The notes under the pieces are model-generated. The model did no database searches and was not told the origin of the DNA. It saw nothing but the letters and a program-made list of their open reading frames with translations. A program made the position numbers and the translations under genes. 64,000 bases of DNA from Bacillus pumilus (GTDB taxonomy: Bacteria; Bacillota; Bacilli; Bacillales; Bacillaceae), in contig NZ_NKHG01000091.1 of the NCBI RefSeq assembly GCF_002744245.1, forward strand, positions 1 through 64,000, in the 5' to 3' direction. This document shows positions 56,732 through 64,000 of the stretch, one piece after another (the stretch's first letter is position 1; the number at the start of each line of letters is the position of its first letter).

Positions 56732-56768
56732 AACAAACGCCTCTTCCATTCGGGAGAGGCGTTTGTTT
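56732..56768 (+). terminator. Long hairpin after sdhB, probable terminator
   Basis: A 13-bp perfect stem (AACAAACGCCTCT/AGAGGCGTTTGTT) with a 10-base loop. There is no long T-run after it, and the ysmA ribosome site follows within 8 bases, so some read-through is likely. Confidence 0.6.
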
Positions 56769-56788
56769 GCAAATAAGGAGTGGATCAA

Positions 56789-57247
56789 ATGAGACTGCCG
56801 ACATATATTGAAGAACCGTTTGAGCAATGGAGGGCATCGTTTCGATTTTATGTGGAAACAACCGTCCGTTTTTCAGAAACGGATATGTTTGGCCATATGA
56901 ACAATGTCACCCCTTTTGTGTATTTTGAAGAGGCGCGGATTGCCTTTTTTCAAAAAACAGGACTGGTGGATAAACGAATGAAGCGCGTGAAAGAAACCAT
57001 CACGGTCGTTGCCAACCTGCAATGTGATTACATCAAGCAGGTGGAGATCGGTGAGAGACTGCGTGTGTACGTAAAGCCGGAAAAGGTTGGATCAAGCTCA
57101 CTCATCCTTCATTACTTAGGAGAAAATGAAGAGCAGAAACCATGCTTTACGGGCTCTGTAACAATGGTGCAAATTAGTAAAGACACAGGTGCACCTGTTC
57201 CATTTACAGAAGAAGAAAAAGAGACATTTCAGGCTCAGCGAAATTAA
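56789..57247 (+). CDS. ysmA: YsmA, hotdog-fold acyl-CoA thioesterase-like protein
   Basis: A 152-residue 4-hydroxybenzoyl-CoA-thioesterase-type protein. The family motif TVRFSETDMFGHMNNVTPFVYFEEARIAFF places the likely catalytic aspartate in ETDMFGHMNN. The substrate is unknown. I prefer ATG 56789 over the earlier GTG 56780 because AAGGAG overlaps the GTG. It follows sdhCAB, as in B. subtilis. Confidence 0.85.
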   Translation: MRLPTYIEEPFEQWRASFRFYVETTVRFSETDMFGHMNNVTPFVYFEEARIAFFQKTGLVDKRMKRVKETITVVANLQCDYIKQVEIGERLRVYVKPEKVGSSSLILHYLGENEEQKPCFTGSVTMVQISKDTGAPVPFTEEEKETFQAQRN

Positions 57248-57325
57248 AGAATCACGACCTATCAAACGTTTATGCTCCGTTTTGTTATAATAAAAGGATC
57301 ATATCAAGAAACAAAAGGAGAACAT

Positions 57326-58045
57326 ATGAAGATTTTTCAATATGACACCATTGATAGTACGAATAATGAAGCGAAAAGGCTTATTCAACAAGGGGAAGTG
57401 CCTTCATTTGCTGTCTATTCCCGTCAGCAGACAGCAGGAAGAGGCAGGCTCGGCAGACCGTGGGAAACGCCTTCAGGGAATGTCGCTGTGACCATGGCGG
57501 TAAAGCCGCCAGAAGATTTGTCCACCCAGTCAACGATTGCCCCGCTGACGGCACTAGCGATCTATGATGTACTCAATCCACTCATGAGAGCTGAGGATCA
57601 GCTAGCGATCAAATGGCCAAATGATATTCTCATTAATGAGGCAAAGGTATCCGGCACATTAATTGAAGCAGACCGCAGCGCCATCTATATCGGTGTTGGC
57701 ATCAATGTAGAGACAAAGCCCGAGCATGTCCCGTACAAAACCATTTGCTTATCAGAGCTTACAGAGGTGAAAGCAGATCAGCTTGTGAAGGAACTGGCGA
57801 TGGCGTTTGAAAAATACCATACACGCTGGCAAAATGAAGGGTTTGAAGCACTCACTTCCCTCTACAACAAACGGTTATTTCGCCTTAATCAACCGCTTCG
57901 CATATCATTAGATCGTGAAAAACAAACATGGCAGGAAGGTATTTGCTCCGGGGTCAACCGCTATGGTCATCTGCAGCTAAAAGATGACCAAGGACATATA
58001 AAAGCCCATTCTGCCGGAGATATTGATGCCCCTATGCAAAAATAA
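57326..58045 (+). CDS. Biotin-protein-ligase-like protein without DNA-binding domain
   Basis: A 239-residue biotin/lipoate ligase-fold protein. The catalytic loop GRGRLGRPWETPSGN holds the biotinyl-AMP-binding arginines. KWPNDILINEAKVSGTLIEA follows, then GVGINV, and a C-terminal SH3-like domain (GICSGVNRYGHLQLKDDQGH). It lacks the N-terminal helix-turn-helix of BirA, so it would ligate without repressing. ATG 57326 follows AAAGGAG, and an extended -10 (TG-T-TATAAT, ending 57291) lies upstream. In B. subtilis ysmA is followed directly by gerE, so this is an extra gene. Whether a normal birA also exists is not visible here. Confidence 0.85.
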   Translation: MKIFQYDTIDSTNNEAKRLIQQGEVPSFAVYSRQQTAGRGRLGRPWETPSGNVAVTMAVKPPEDLSTQSTIAPLTALAIYDVLNPLMRAEDQLAIKWPNDILINEAKVSGTLIEADRSAIYIGVGINVETKPEHVPYKTICLSELTEVKADQLVKELAMAFEKYHTRWQNEGFEALTSLYNKRLFRLNQPLRISLDREKQTWQEGICSGVNRYGHLQLKDDQGHIKAHSAGDIDAPMQK

Positions 58046-58072
58046 AAAAGCAGACGATATTCTCGTCTGCTC
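58045..58072 (-). terminator. Terminator-like hairpin facing the minus strand
   Basis: GCAGACGA pairs with TCGTCTGC over a 5-base loop. The T-run lies on the minus-strand side (AAAAAA on plus), so it would stop leftward transcription, although no minus-strand gene remains to its right. Confidence 0.5.
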
Positions 58073-58094
58073 AGCGTGTAGACAAACCTTCGCA

Positions 58095-58329
58095 TTCGCC
58101 CGCAGTCCTGCGCGCCGGTGCAGCTTTAACCCAGTGGAAATTGTGCGCCTCGATCATAGGGCAGCCCGTCCATTTACTGAGTCCTCTTGTGGCCTCAACA
58201 TTCCTCCTTGTCAGTATGCTGAACAAAGATATTGGTGATTTGCAAAAATACGCACTGTTATGGACTGTGTTAACCGCTCTTTTTACAACACTGATCGCTC
58301 TGTTAACAGGAGCCATTTCTATTTTTTAA
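58095..58329 (+). pseudogene. C-terminal remnant of a CitMHS-family citrate transporter
   Basis: One frame reads IIGQPVHLLSPLVASTFLLV, then SMLNKDIGDLQKYALLWTVL and a final hydrophobic helix to a stop at 58329. This is the C-terminus of CitM/CitH-type metal-citrate transporters (GQPVHLLSPL...GDHQ-like). The preceding residues NPVEIVR lie in another frame (58129-58149), so at least one indel separates them. Upstream the match fades. More than 80 percent of a normal transporter is missing. Its own terminator (58345-58378) survives. Confidence 0.75.
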
Positions 58330-58343
58330 ATACCCGTTTGAAT

Positions 58344-58378
58344 AGGACGATGTCTCAATAGGAGACTCGTTCTTTTTT
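58344..58378 (+). terminator. Intrinsic terminator after the citrate-transporter remnant
   Basis: GACGATGTCTC pairs with GAGACTCGTTC (one mismatch) and a six-T run follows. Confidence 0.75.
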
Positions 58379-58438
58379 GTGCTGCTTTAAGCGTAAGAAA
58401 TTGGACGCTGATATGCGGGATTTCTCGATTTTAACGTC

Positions 58439-58466
58439 ACCTACCTCAGTCACCCGGCATATGATA
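58439..58466 (+). promoter_or_regulatory. SigmaK promoter of gerE
   Basis: A -10 CATATGATA (58458-58466) fits CATANNNTA exactly, with a -35 AC (58439-58440, in GTCACC) 17 bp upstream. B. subtilis gerE is transcribed by SigmaK in the mother cell. Confidence 0.8.
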
Positions 58467-58534
58467 TCTCGACTATACAGAATCCCATTCTATAGAGACT
58501 AGAGCTCTCACCTTAGCAAGGAGGGTTACAATAC

Positions 58535-58759
58535 TTGAAGGAGAAAGAGTTTCAATCCAAGCCGCTATTAACCAAAAGAGAAAGAGAAGTATTTGAATTG
58601 CTCGTCCAAGATAAAACAACAAAAGAAATTGCAAGCGAGCTTTTTATTAGCGAAAAGACTGTTCGAAATCATATTTCGAATGCCATGCAAAAGCTAGGAG
58701 TCAAAGGTCGTTCACAGGCCGTAGTCGAGCTTCTGCGTATGGGTGAGCTAGAGCTCTAA
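58535..58759 (+). CDS. gerE: GerE, late mother-cell sporulation regulator
   Basis: A LuxR-type DNA-binding protein that activates and represses spore coat genes and dampens sigK. The 74-residue product is a bare GerE helix-turn-helix: [22 protein letters not shown], then [21 protein letters not shown]. The TTG start follows AAGGAGGG. Length and sequence are nearly those of B. subtilis GerE. Confidence 0.97.
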   Translation: MKEKEFQSKPLLTKREREVFELLVQDKTTKEIASELFISEKTVRNHISNAMQKLGVKGRSQAVVELLRMGELEL

Positions 58760-58762
58760 AGT

Positions 58763-58808
58763 CAGCCGGTTTTCCTTCCATATCGGGGAGGAACCGGTTA
58801 TTTCTATT
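58763..58808 (+). terminator. Intrinsic terminator after gerE
   Basis: AGCCGGTTTTCCTTCC pairs with GGGGAGGAACCGGTT (imperfect), followed by ATTTCTATTT. Confidence 0.65.
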
Positions 58809-58908
58809 TGATTTCCTTGAGTCTCTTCTTGCATTTTCTTTGAAAAACGAGGAAAATAGGAATGTACATTTTAATCAAAGTGAGATGCTATAGTGAGGTA
58901 TCAATGAA

Positions 58909-59349
58909 ATGGAAACGAATGAGTTCGACCATGTTGCAGAGATTGAAAAATCATTGCGCCATATTGCCGCAATTATTAAGCAAAAAGGTAGAGAAATTCT
59001 GAATCAATATACGATCACACCTCCTCAATTTGTAGGGCTGCAATGGCTTTATGAATTTGGAGATATGACAATAGGTGAGCTATCACAAAAGATGTATTTG
59101 GCTTGCAGTACGACAACCGATTTAATTGATAGAATGGAAAAAAGTGAGCTTGTCGAACGGGTGAAAGATCCTTCTGACCGCCGCGTGGTTCGCATTCATT
59201 TATTGCCTGAAGGTGAGCGGATCATTCAAGAAGTGATTGTCAAACGCCAAGAATATGTCAGTGAACTTCTAGGGGCTTTCTCAGAAGAAGAAGCCATCGT
59301 TTTCAATCAATCTTTAACGAAACTACAGCAGCAAATGAAAAGAAAATGA
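58909..59349 (+). CDS. ysmB: YsmB, MarR-family transcriptional regulator
   Basis: A 146-residue winged-helix protein. The MarR DNA-binding core is [21 protein letters not shown], then [23 protein letters not shown], with dimerisation helices at both ends. The single cysteine in YLACSTTT at the recognition helix could be redox-sensitive (inference). It ends 7 bases before racE, suggesting co-expression and perhaps control of the racE-gerM-rph run. Targets are unknown to me. Confidence 0.9.
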   Translation: METNEFDHVAEIEKSLRHIAAIIKQKGREILNQYTITPPQFVGLQWLYEFGDMTIGELSQKMYLACSTTTDLIDRMEKSELVERVKDPSDRRVVRIHLLPEGERIIQEVIVKRQEYVSELLGAFSEEEAIVFNQSLTKLQQQMKRK

Positions 59350-59356
59350 GGCGATT

Positions 59357-60175
59357 TTGTTGGATCAACCAATCGGTGTCATTGATTCCGGCGTTGGCGG
59401 TTTAACCGTTGCGAAGGAAATCATGAGACAACTGCCAAAAGAAAACATCATTTACGTAGGCGATACAAAACGATGTCCGTATGGCCCGCGGGAAGAAGAA
59501 GAGGTTCTTCAATATACGTGGGAAATGGCACACTACTTATTGAGACATCACCATATTAAAATGCTCGTCATTGCGTGCAACACAGCGACGGCGATTGCCC
59601 TTGATGAAATCAAAGCAACACTCGATATTCCGGTCATTGGCGTGATCCAGCCCGGAGCCCGTACTGCGATCAAGGTGACAAGCAACCAGCATATTGGCGT
59701 CATTGGCACGGCCAATACGATCAAAAGCGAGGCCTATAAAGAAGCGCTGCTCTCTTTAAAAGTAGGTCTAACGGTTCAAAGCCTGGCTTGTCCAATGCTT
59801 GTTCCATTTGTGGAAAGCGGTACGTTTTTAGATCATACAGCAGATGAAGTGGTGAAAGCCTCTCTTGAACCGATGAAACAAACAGGAATTGATACGCTCA
59901 TTCTTGGCTGCACCCACTATCCGATTTTAAAAGAGCCGATTCAGCGCTTTATGGGCAGTGATGTGAGCATCATTTCATCAGGAGATGAGACTGCTAGAGA
60001 AGCAAGTACGATTCTTTCATACAAAGGACTGTTAAATGCTTCTAAGGAAGCACCCGTTCATACATTTTACACAACAGGGCAGCAGCAAAATTTTCAAAAC
60101 ATCGCTCGTGACTGGTTCGGTTACCTGCCAGGGAAGGTCGAAACCGTGTCACTTGAACAGGTTTATCAGCAATAA
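59357..60175 (+). CDS. racE: Glutamate racemase
   Basis: Makes D-glutamate for peptidoglycan and, in species that have it, poly-gamma-glutamate. The 272-residue protein has both catalytic cysteines, C74 in [10 protein letters not shown] and the second in [10 protein letters not shown], plus the N-terminal [11 protein letters not shown]. Two TTG codons are adjacent, and the first gives a product matching B. subtilis RacE in length. The ribosome site (GAGGCG) is modest. A terminator follows. Confidence 0.96.
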   Translation: MLDQPIGVIDSGVGGLTVAKEIMRQLPKENIIYVGDTKRCPYGPREEEEVLQYTWEMAHYLLRHHHIKMLVIACNTATAIALDEIKATLDIPVIGVIQPGARTAIKVTSNQHIGVIGTANTIKSEAYKEALLSLKVGLTVQSLACPMLVPFVESGTFLDHTADEVVKASLEPMKQTGIDTLILGCTHYPILKEPIQRFMGSDVSIISSGDETAREASTILSYKGLLNASKEAPVHTFYTTGQQQNFQNIARDWFGYLPGKVETVSLEQVYQQ

Positions 60176-60208
60176 CCCGCTTCTATTTGAAGTGGGTTAT
60201 TTTTTTAT
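60171..60208 (+). terminator. Intrinsic terminator after racE
   Basis: AATAACCCGCTTC pairs with GAAGTGGGTTATT (one mismatch) and a long T-run follows. The 5' arm overlaps the racE stop. Confidence 0.88.
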
Positions 60209-60215
60209 GAAAAGG

Positions 60216-60246
60216 GTCTAATTCTCTGAGGGAACTCGTATACATA
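60216..60246 (+). promoter_or_regulatory. Candidate SigmaE promoter of gerM
   Basis: GTCTAATT (60216-60223), 15 bp, TATACATA (60239-60246), compared with the SigmaE consensus GTCATATT and CATACANT. gerM is SigmaE-dependent in B. subtilis. The match is partial. Confidence 0.35.
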
Positions 60247-60276
60247 GTAGTACAAACTACCAGAGGAGGGTGAAGT

Positions 60277-61338
60277 ATGCTGAAAAAAGGAACTACAGCA
60301 GCTGTTACGTGTATCGCGTCAGCCATGCTTTTATCAGGATGCGGATTATTTCAAACAGACCAAGCGAAAACAGAGATTGATCCACCGCAAAATGTCACAT
60401 ATGTGAAAGAAAATAAAGAAGACAAACAAACAGCCAAAGAAGGAAAAGAAGAGAAGCAGGCAGATACGGTCATGAGAGAATTATATTTAATTGATAAAAA
60501 AGGCTATGTCGTATCTCAATCTATTCCGCTTCCGAAAAACGAAGGAAGTGCCAAACAAACCCTTGAATATCTCGTGGATGGAGGCCCCATTTCCAACCTG
60601 ATGCCAAATGGATTCAGAGCCGTGTTGCCGGCGGATACGAGCGTATCTGTTGATATTAAAGACGGAACGGCGGTGGTTGATTTTTCAAATGAATTCAAAA
60701 ACTATAAAAAAGAAGACGAACAGCGCATCTTGCAATCTGTCACTTGGACGCTGACACAGTTTGATTCGGTAGCAAAAGTCAAATTGAAAATGAATGGACA
60801 TGAATTAAAAGAAATGCCTGTGAACGGGACACCGATCTCAGATGATTTAAGCAGAGAGGACGGCATTAATATTCAGCATGAGGCGGCCGCAGATATGACG
60901 GCGACAAAGCCAGTGACCGTCTACTATTTATCTGAATCTGATGAGCAGACCTACTACGTCCCGGTCACAACAAGAGCACCAAAAGACGAGGATGATCCAA
61001 TTACAGCAGCCATTGACGAGCTCGTCTCTGGGCCAAGCAAAACAAGCCATTTGCTCACTGACTTTGACCAAGATGTCAAGCTGAACGATGTACCAAAAGT
61101 AAAAGACGGTCATGTCACACTTGATTTCAATGAATCCATTTTTGGCAGTGCAGATGAAAAGAAAAAAGTCATTTCACAAAAAGTGCTCGATAGCATTGTC
61201 CTCACATTAACAGAGCTGCCGGATGTCAAAAGCGTATCTGTGAAGGTAAACGGAAAGGCAGAGCTTGTGAACGAAAAAGGAGCAGAGCTCACAAAGCCAG
61301 TAACAAGACCAGAACAAGTGAATACAGGTAGTTTTTAA
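60277..61338 (+). CDS. gerM: GerM, sporulation/germination lipoprotein
   Basis: A 353-residue lipoprotein needed for engulfment-stage peptidoglycan remodelling and germination. The signal peptide ends in a lipobox LLSGC (Cys about 22). A lysine/glutamate-rich linker follows, then two tandem GerMN domains (about 70-185 and 205-335). Each has the repeat LYLIDKKGYVV...GTAVVDFSNEF / YYLSESDEQTYYV...GHVTLDFNESIF. In B. subtilis it interacts with the SpoIIIA-SpoIIQ complex. The start follows AGAGGAGGG. Confidence 0.95.
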   Translation: MLKKGTTAAVTCIASAMLLSGCGLFQTDQAKTEIDPPQNVTYVKENKEDKQTAKEGKEEKQADTVMRELYLIDKKGYVVSQSIPLPKNEGSAKQTLEYLVDGGPISNLMPNGFRAVLPADTSVSVDIKDGTAVVDFSNEFKNYKKEDEQRILQSVTWTLTQFDSVAKVKLKMNGHELKEMPVNGTPISDDLSREDGINIQHEAAADMTATKPVTVYYLSESDEQTYYVPVTTRAPKDEDDPITAAIDELVSGPSKTSHLLTDFDQDVKLNDVPKVKDGHVTLDFNESIFGSADEKKKVISQKVLDSIVLTLTELPDVKSVSVKVNGKAELVNEKGAELTKPVTRPEQVNTGSF

Positions 61339-61360
61339 CGTCACACATTGATATAATGGA

Positions 61361-61397
61361 GAAAAAGAGGCATGCATATTCGCTGCCTCTTTTTTAT
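61361..61397 (+). terminator. Intrinsic terminator after gerM
   Basis: AAAAGAGGCA pairs with TGCCTCTTTT, followed by more T's. Confidence 0.85.
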
Positions 61398-61488
61398 TCC
61401 AAGCGATTAGAATCGGCTGAGGTTGTCAAAGTTAGTAGGAGAACCCCGCTGACATCGTGCGGAATGTATATCGTAACGGAGGTAAATG

Positions 61489-62217
61489 ATGAGATTAGAT
61501 GAAAGACAATATGATGAATTAAGAAAAATTGAAATAGAGGCAGGCTACATCACACATCCAGAGGGCTCTGTCTTAATCTCAGCGGGAAATACAAAGGTGA
61601 TTTGTAACGCATCAATCGAAGACCGCGTACCTCCTTTTTTAAGAGGAGAAGGAAAAGGCTGGATCACAGCAGAATATAGCATGCTTCCAAGAGCAACAGC
61701 GCAAAGAACAATGAGAGAATCTTCTAAAGGAAAAGTCACAGGACGTACAATGGAAATTCAGCGTTTAATTGGACGAGCACTACGCGCAGTCGTTGATTTA
61801 GAAAAGCTTGGTGAACGCACGATTTGGATTGATTGTGATGTCATTCAAGCAGACGGCGGAACTCGGACGGCGTCCATCACAGGTGCTTTTGTCGCCATGA
61901 CACTTGCAATTCAAAAGCTTCGAGCAGAAGGAGTCATGAAAGAAAACCCAATCACTGATTATTTAGCGGCGATATCCGTCGGAATTGATTCTAAGCAGGG
62001 ACTTCTGTTAGATTTAAATTATGAGGAAGATTCTTCGGCTGAAGTGGATATGAATGTCATCATGACAGGCGCTGGACGCTTTGTTGAACTTCAAGGCACA
62101 GGCGAAGAAGCCACTTTTTCAAGAGAGCAGCTAAACGGACTGCTTGATCTAGCCGAAAAGGGCATCAAAGAATTAATTGAAAAGCAAAAAGCAGTGACAG
62201 GAGAAGTCATCGAATAA
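61489..62217 (+). CDS. rph: RNase PH
   Basis: Phosphorolytic 3'-5' exoribonuclease that trims tRNA precursors. The 242-residue product has the family core [43 protein letters not shown], the phosphate-site stretch [20 protein letters not shown], and [11 protein letters not shown] 61489 is preferred over 61486 because GGAGGT would otherwise be too close. It begins an rph-rdgB-ysnB run. Confidence 0.96.
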   Translation: MRLDERQYDELRKIEIEAGYITHPEGSVLISAGNTKVICNASIEDRVPPFLRGEGKGWITAEYSMLPRATAQRTMRESSKGKVTGRTMEIQRLIGRALRAVVDLEKLGERTIWIDCDVIQADGGTRTASITGAFVAMTLAIQKLRAEGVMKENPITDYLAAISVGIDSKQGLLLDLNYEEDSSAEVDMNVIMTGAGRFVELQGTGEEATFSREQLNGLLDLAEKGIKELIEKQKAVTGEVIE

Positions 62218-62236
62218 AGAGAAGGGTTTGATCAGG

Positions 62237-62830
62237 ATGAAAACAGCCATCATCGCAACGCATAATCCGGGTAAAGCGAAAGAATTCAAAGCCATTCTGG
62301 AGCCAAAGGGTTTCACGGTCAAAACACTAGCGGATATTGGATTTGCGGAAGAGATCAAAGAAACAGGACAAACCTTCGAAGAAAATGCGATCATTAAAGC
62401 CGAGGCGATTCAGGCTAAAGCAGGTGAAATGGTGATCGCAGACGATTCCGGCCTGTCAATTGATTATCTTGGCGGGAAACCCGGCGTCTATTCAGCGAGA
62501 TATGCTGGTGAGCATAAAGATGATGCTGAGAATGTAAGAAAAGTGCTAAGCGAGCTTACAGGCATTGAAAAAGAAGACCGTACAGCCAGATTCAGATGTG
62601 CCCTTGCTGTCAGCATACCGGGTAAAGAAACCGAAACGGTAGAAGGCTCAGTAGAAGGCTTCATTGCAGAAGAACCGATTGGTGAAAACGGCTTCGGATA
62701 CGACCCGATTTTCATCGTCAAAGACAAAGACCAAACGATGGCCCAATTATCACCAAAGGAGAAAAACAAGATCAGCCATCGAGCGGTCGCGCTTCAAAAG
62801 CTTTCATCACTGCTAGACGCAAATGAATAA
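62237..62830 (+). CDS. ysnA: XTP/dITP pyrophosphatase (HAM1/RdgB family, YsnA)
   Basis: House-cleaning enzyme that hydrolyses deaminated purine nucleotides (ITP, dITP, XTP). The 197-residue protein opens IIATHNPGKAKEFKAI. It has ETGQTFEENAIIKAEA, the catalytic DDSGLSIDYLGGKPGVYSARYAGE, and GFGYDPIF. ATG 62237 gives the family N-terminus; an earlier TTG at 62228 overlaps the probable ribosome site GAAGGG. Confidence 0.95.
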   Translation: MKTAIIATHNPGKAKEFKAILEPKGFTVKTLADIGFAEEIKETGQTFEENAIIKAEAIQAKAGEMVIADDSGLSIDYLGGKPGVYSARYAGEHKDDAENVRKVLSELTGIEKEDRTARFRCALAVSIPGKETETVEGSVEGFIAEEPIGENGFGYDPIFIVKDKDQTMAQLSPKEKNKISHRAVALQKLSSLLDANE

Positions 62831-62844
62831 GGGGGAATGAAGCC

Positions 62845-63369
62845 ATGAAGATACTCATCATTAGTGACAGCCATGGACTCACAGACGAACTTCAAACCAT
62901 TGCCAAACGGCATTCAGCTGAGGTAGACATGATGATTCACTGCGGAGATTCAGAACTCGAAACGAACCACCCAGCACTCGAAGGATACAAAGTCGTCAAA
63001 GGAAATTGTGACTTTATGGGCGATTTTGAAGAAGAGCTCCTGCTCCCATTTGATGGAGGCGGAAAACTATTTCTCACTCACGGACATCTGCATGGCATCA
63101 AACATTCCTTGCTTCAAGTCTACTACCGTGCAGAAGAGCTAGGCGCAGACATCATCTGCTTTGGTCACTCGCACCTCCCAGGCAGCGAACTATTAAGGGG
63201 AAAGCTGCTCATTAACCCAGGCAGCGTGCACCTGCCAAGAGTGCGAAAAGAGCGCAGCTATGCTATACTGACACTAGATGGAAGCGAAGCAAACGTACAA
63301 TTTTACACGGACGAAGGTCTCGCCATACCAGACCTCGAAAACACCGTGACATTGGAAGGTATTTCATAA
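62845..63369 (+). CDS. ysnB: YsnB, calcineurin-like metallophosphoesterase (MJ0936/YfcE family)
   Basis: A 174-residue phosphodiesterase. Metal-binding motifs are complete: ISDSHG (residues 6-11), HCGDSE, KGNCDF, THGHLHG and GHSHLPG, ending with NPGSVHLPR. The natural substrate is not established. The start follows AAGGGGG. It ends in a 12-bp perfect inverted repeat that overlaps the stop codon. Confidence 0.92.
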   Translation: MKILIISDSHGLTDELQTIAKRHSAEVDMMIHCGDSELETNHPALEGYKVVKGNCDFMGDFEEELLLPFDGGGKLFLTHGHLHGIKHSLLQVYYRAEELGADIICFGHSHLPGSELLRGKLLINPGSVHLPRVRKERSYAILTLDGSEANVQFYTDEGLAIPDLENTVTLEGIS

Positions 63370-63394
63370 GGGCGCATCATCTGCCCTTATGAAA
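63362..63394. repeat. 12-bp perfect inverted repeat at the ysnB stop
   Basis: TTTCATAAGGGC and GCCCTTATGAAA flank a 9-base loop. The A-rich flank is on the plus side and there is no good T-run on either strand. It may act as a terminator or processing hairpin. Confidence 0.55.
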
Positions 63395-63411
63395 AAACTT
63401 TCGAAAAACCG

Positions 63412-63440
63412 TTGACTTTAAAGAACAATAGTAATATAAT
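63412..63440 (+). promoter_or_regulatory. SigmaA promoter of the tRNA-Arg gene
   Basis: TTGACT (63412-63417), 17 bp, TATAAT (63435-63440), about 50 bases before the tRNA. Confidence 0.9.
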
Positions 63441-63488
63441 AAATCTTGTCGCTGAGGTAATCAAAAGTAGCGCACTACATATTAACAT

Positions 63489-63562
<74 letters not shown>

Positions 63563-63582
63563 TAGTATGATTTAAAACTGTT

Positions 63583-63629
63583 AAAAAGCCAGAAACATTG
63601 ATCAAACAATGATTCTGGCTTTTTTGTTT
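63583..63629 (+). terminator. Intrinsic terminator after tRNA-Arg
   Basis: AAAAGCCAGAA-CATTG pairs with CAATG-TTCTGGCTTTT (each arm with one bulged A), followed by a T-run. Confidence 0.9.
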
Positions 63630-63738
63630 TTTCCTATTCTTTGACGCTTGAGGGCTATATACGTTTAGTTAATCGCTCTTCTTTTTTTGTAATCGGATTG
63701 CGAATGTTAAATGCCGATACAGCTTTTCTCAATTCAAA

Positions 63739-64000
63739 TCATGGTGATACCAATTCAACTTTAATTCTATCAGGATCTTCGAAATAAACCGCGTAATGTG
63801 TATCGCCGCCTGCGAAGGGGTGTGTATCAGTATAAAGAATTTTAACACCCTTGGTTTTTAACTTTTCAGTCATATGATCTACTTGCTGTCGGGAACTGGC
63901 ATGAAAAGCTAGGTGGTTTAGACCTACCCTACGTCTATGATATGGTATTTCCATAAATCTTTCTTCAGTTTGTACGAAAACGATATAAGTTTCCCCCAAT
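63739..64000 (-). CDS. VOC (glyoxalase/bleomycin-resistance) family protein, partial
   Basis: The C-terminal part (at least 86 residues) of a small vicinal-oxygen-chelate protein, cut by the window edge. It contains RRVGLNHLAFHASSRQQVDHM, KLKTKGVKILYTDTHPF and YAVYFEDPDRIKVELVSP. The final FEDPDRIKVELV, with its metal-binding glutamate, is diagnostic. The histidine in LNHLAF would be a second ligand. The first codon visible in frame is TTG, but it is probably internal. Substrate or resistance role unknown. It lies convergent to the tRNA, possibly acquired next to it (inference). Confidence 0.75.
   Translation of the reverse strand, partial: LGETYIVFVQTEERFMEIPYHRRRVGLNHLAFHASSRQQVDHMTEKLKTKGVKILYTDTHPFAGGDTHYAVYFEDPDRIKVELVSP

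Noticed and set aside
58071-58316. An 81-codon minus-strand frame over the citrate-transporter relic.
   Set aside because: No ribosome site and no familiar sequence. It is the complement of the plus-strand transporter remnant.

Overview
This window is a chromosomal segment of a low-to-moderate GC, endospore-forming Firmicute of the genus Bacillus. Gene order closely follows the Bacillus subtilis region from mdh through phoPR, polA, gapB, dnaBI, thrS, lytST, infC-rpmI-rplT, pheST, polX-mutS2, the fad/etf genes, trxA, uvrC, lysC, sdhCAB, gerE, racE, gerM and rph to a tRNA-Arg. Protein divergence from what I remember of B. subtilis, the lack of the ara cluster near ysdC and cstA, and several extra genes suggest a related species such as the B. 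pumilus group. The species guess is inference.

Layout. 1-8.8 kb: malate dehydrogenase, the PhoPR phosphate two-component system, then DNA polymerase I, MutM, YtaF and CoaE. 9-16 kb: gluconeogenic GapB under two CcpN-like sites, SpeD with a structured leader, NrdR, the DnaB/DnaI helicase loaders, YtxB and YtxC. 15.7-18 kb: T-box-controlled thrS. 18.1-19.3 kb: a small accessory patch with a GrpB-family gene and a decayed IS1595-family transposase. 19.3-24 kb: the HAD protein YsaA, then LytST and the pyruvate transporter PftAB that it controls. 24-26.3 kb: the infC-rpmI-rplT operon with its attenuator, plus ysdA and ysdB. 26.4-31 kb: M42 peptidase, CstA, the spore protein SspI and an rRNA methyltransferase. 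30.8-41.3 kb: T-box pheST, RNase HIII, ZapA, CvpA, PolX, MutS2 and YshE.

41.3-47 kb holds fatty-acid degradation genes: lcfA, then fadR-fadB-etfB-etfA behind a FadR operator, with an orphan Imm63-like gene ahead of lcfA. 47-49 kb: a GH51 arabinofuranosidase, a tiny membrane peptide and thioredoxin. 49-53 kb: uvrC, then lysC behind a lysine riboswitch, and yslB. 53.4-57.3 kb: succinate dehydrogenase sdhCAB and a hotdog thioesterase. 57.3-58.4 kb is a second accessory patch, with a biotin-ligase-like gene and a citrate-transporter remnant. 58.5-63.4 kb: gerE behind a SigmaK promoter, a MarR regulator, racE, gerM, rph, the ITPase and a phosphodiesterase. The window ends with tRNA-Arg(TCT) and a truncated VOC-family gene.

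Most of the sequence is conserved core genome, and I found no phage, CRISPR or large defence island. The most interesting signals are regulatory. One is a possible pseudoknot that hides the speD Shine-Dalgarno. Another is a PhoP-box-like array followed by a short terminated segment between phoR and polA. A FadR operator lies inside the fad cluster, and a perfect operator-like palindrome lies between ysdB and ysdC. Two unannotated single-span membrane peptides are also present. All RNA folds and promoters were read by eye and are not computed.
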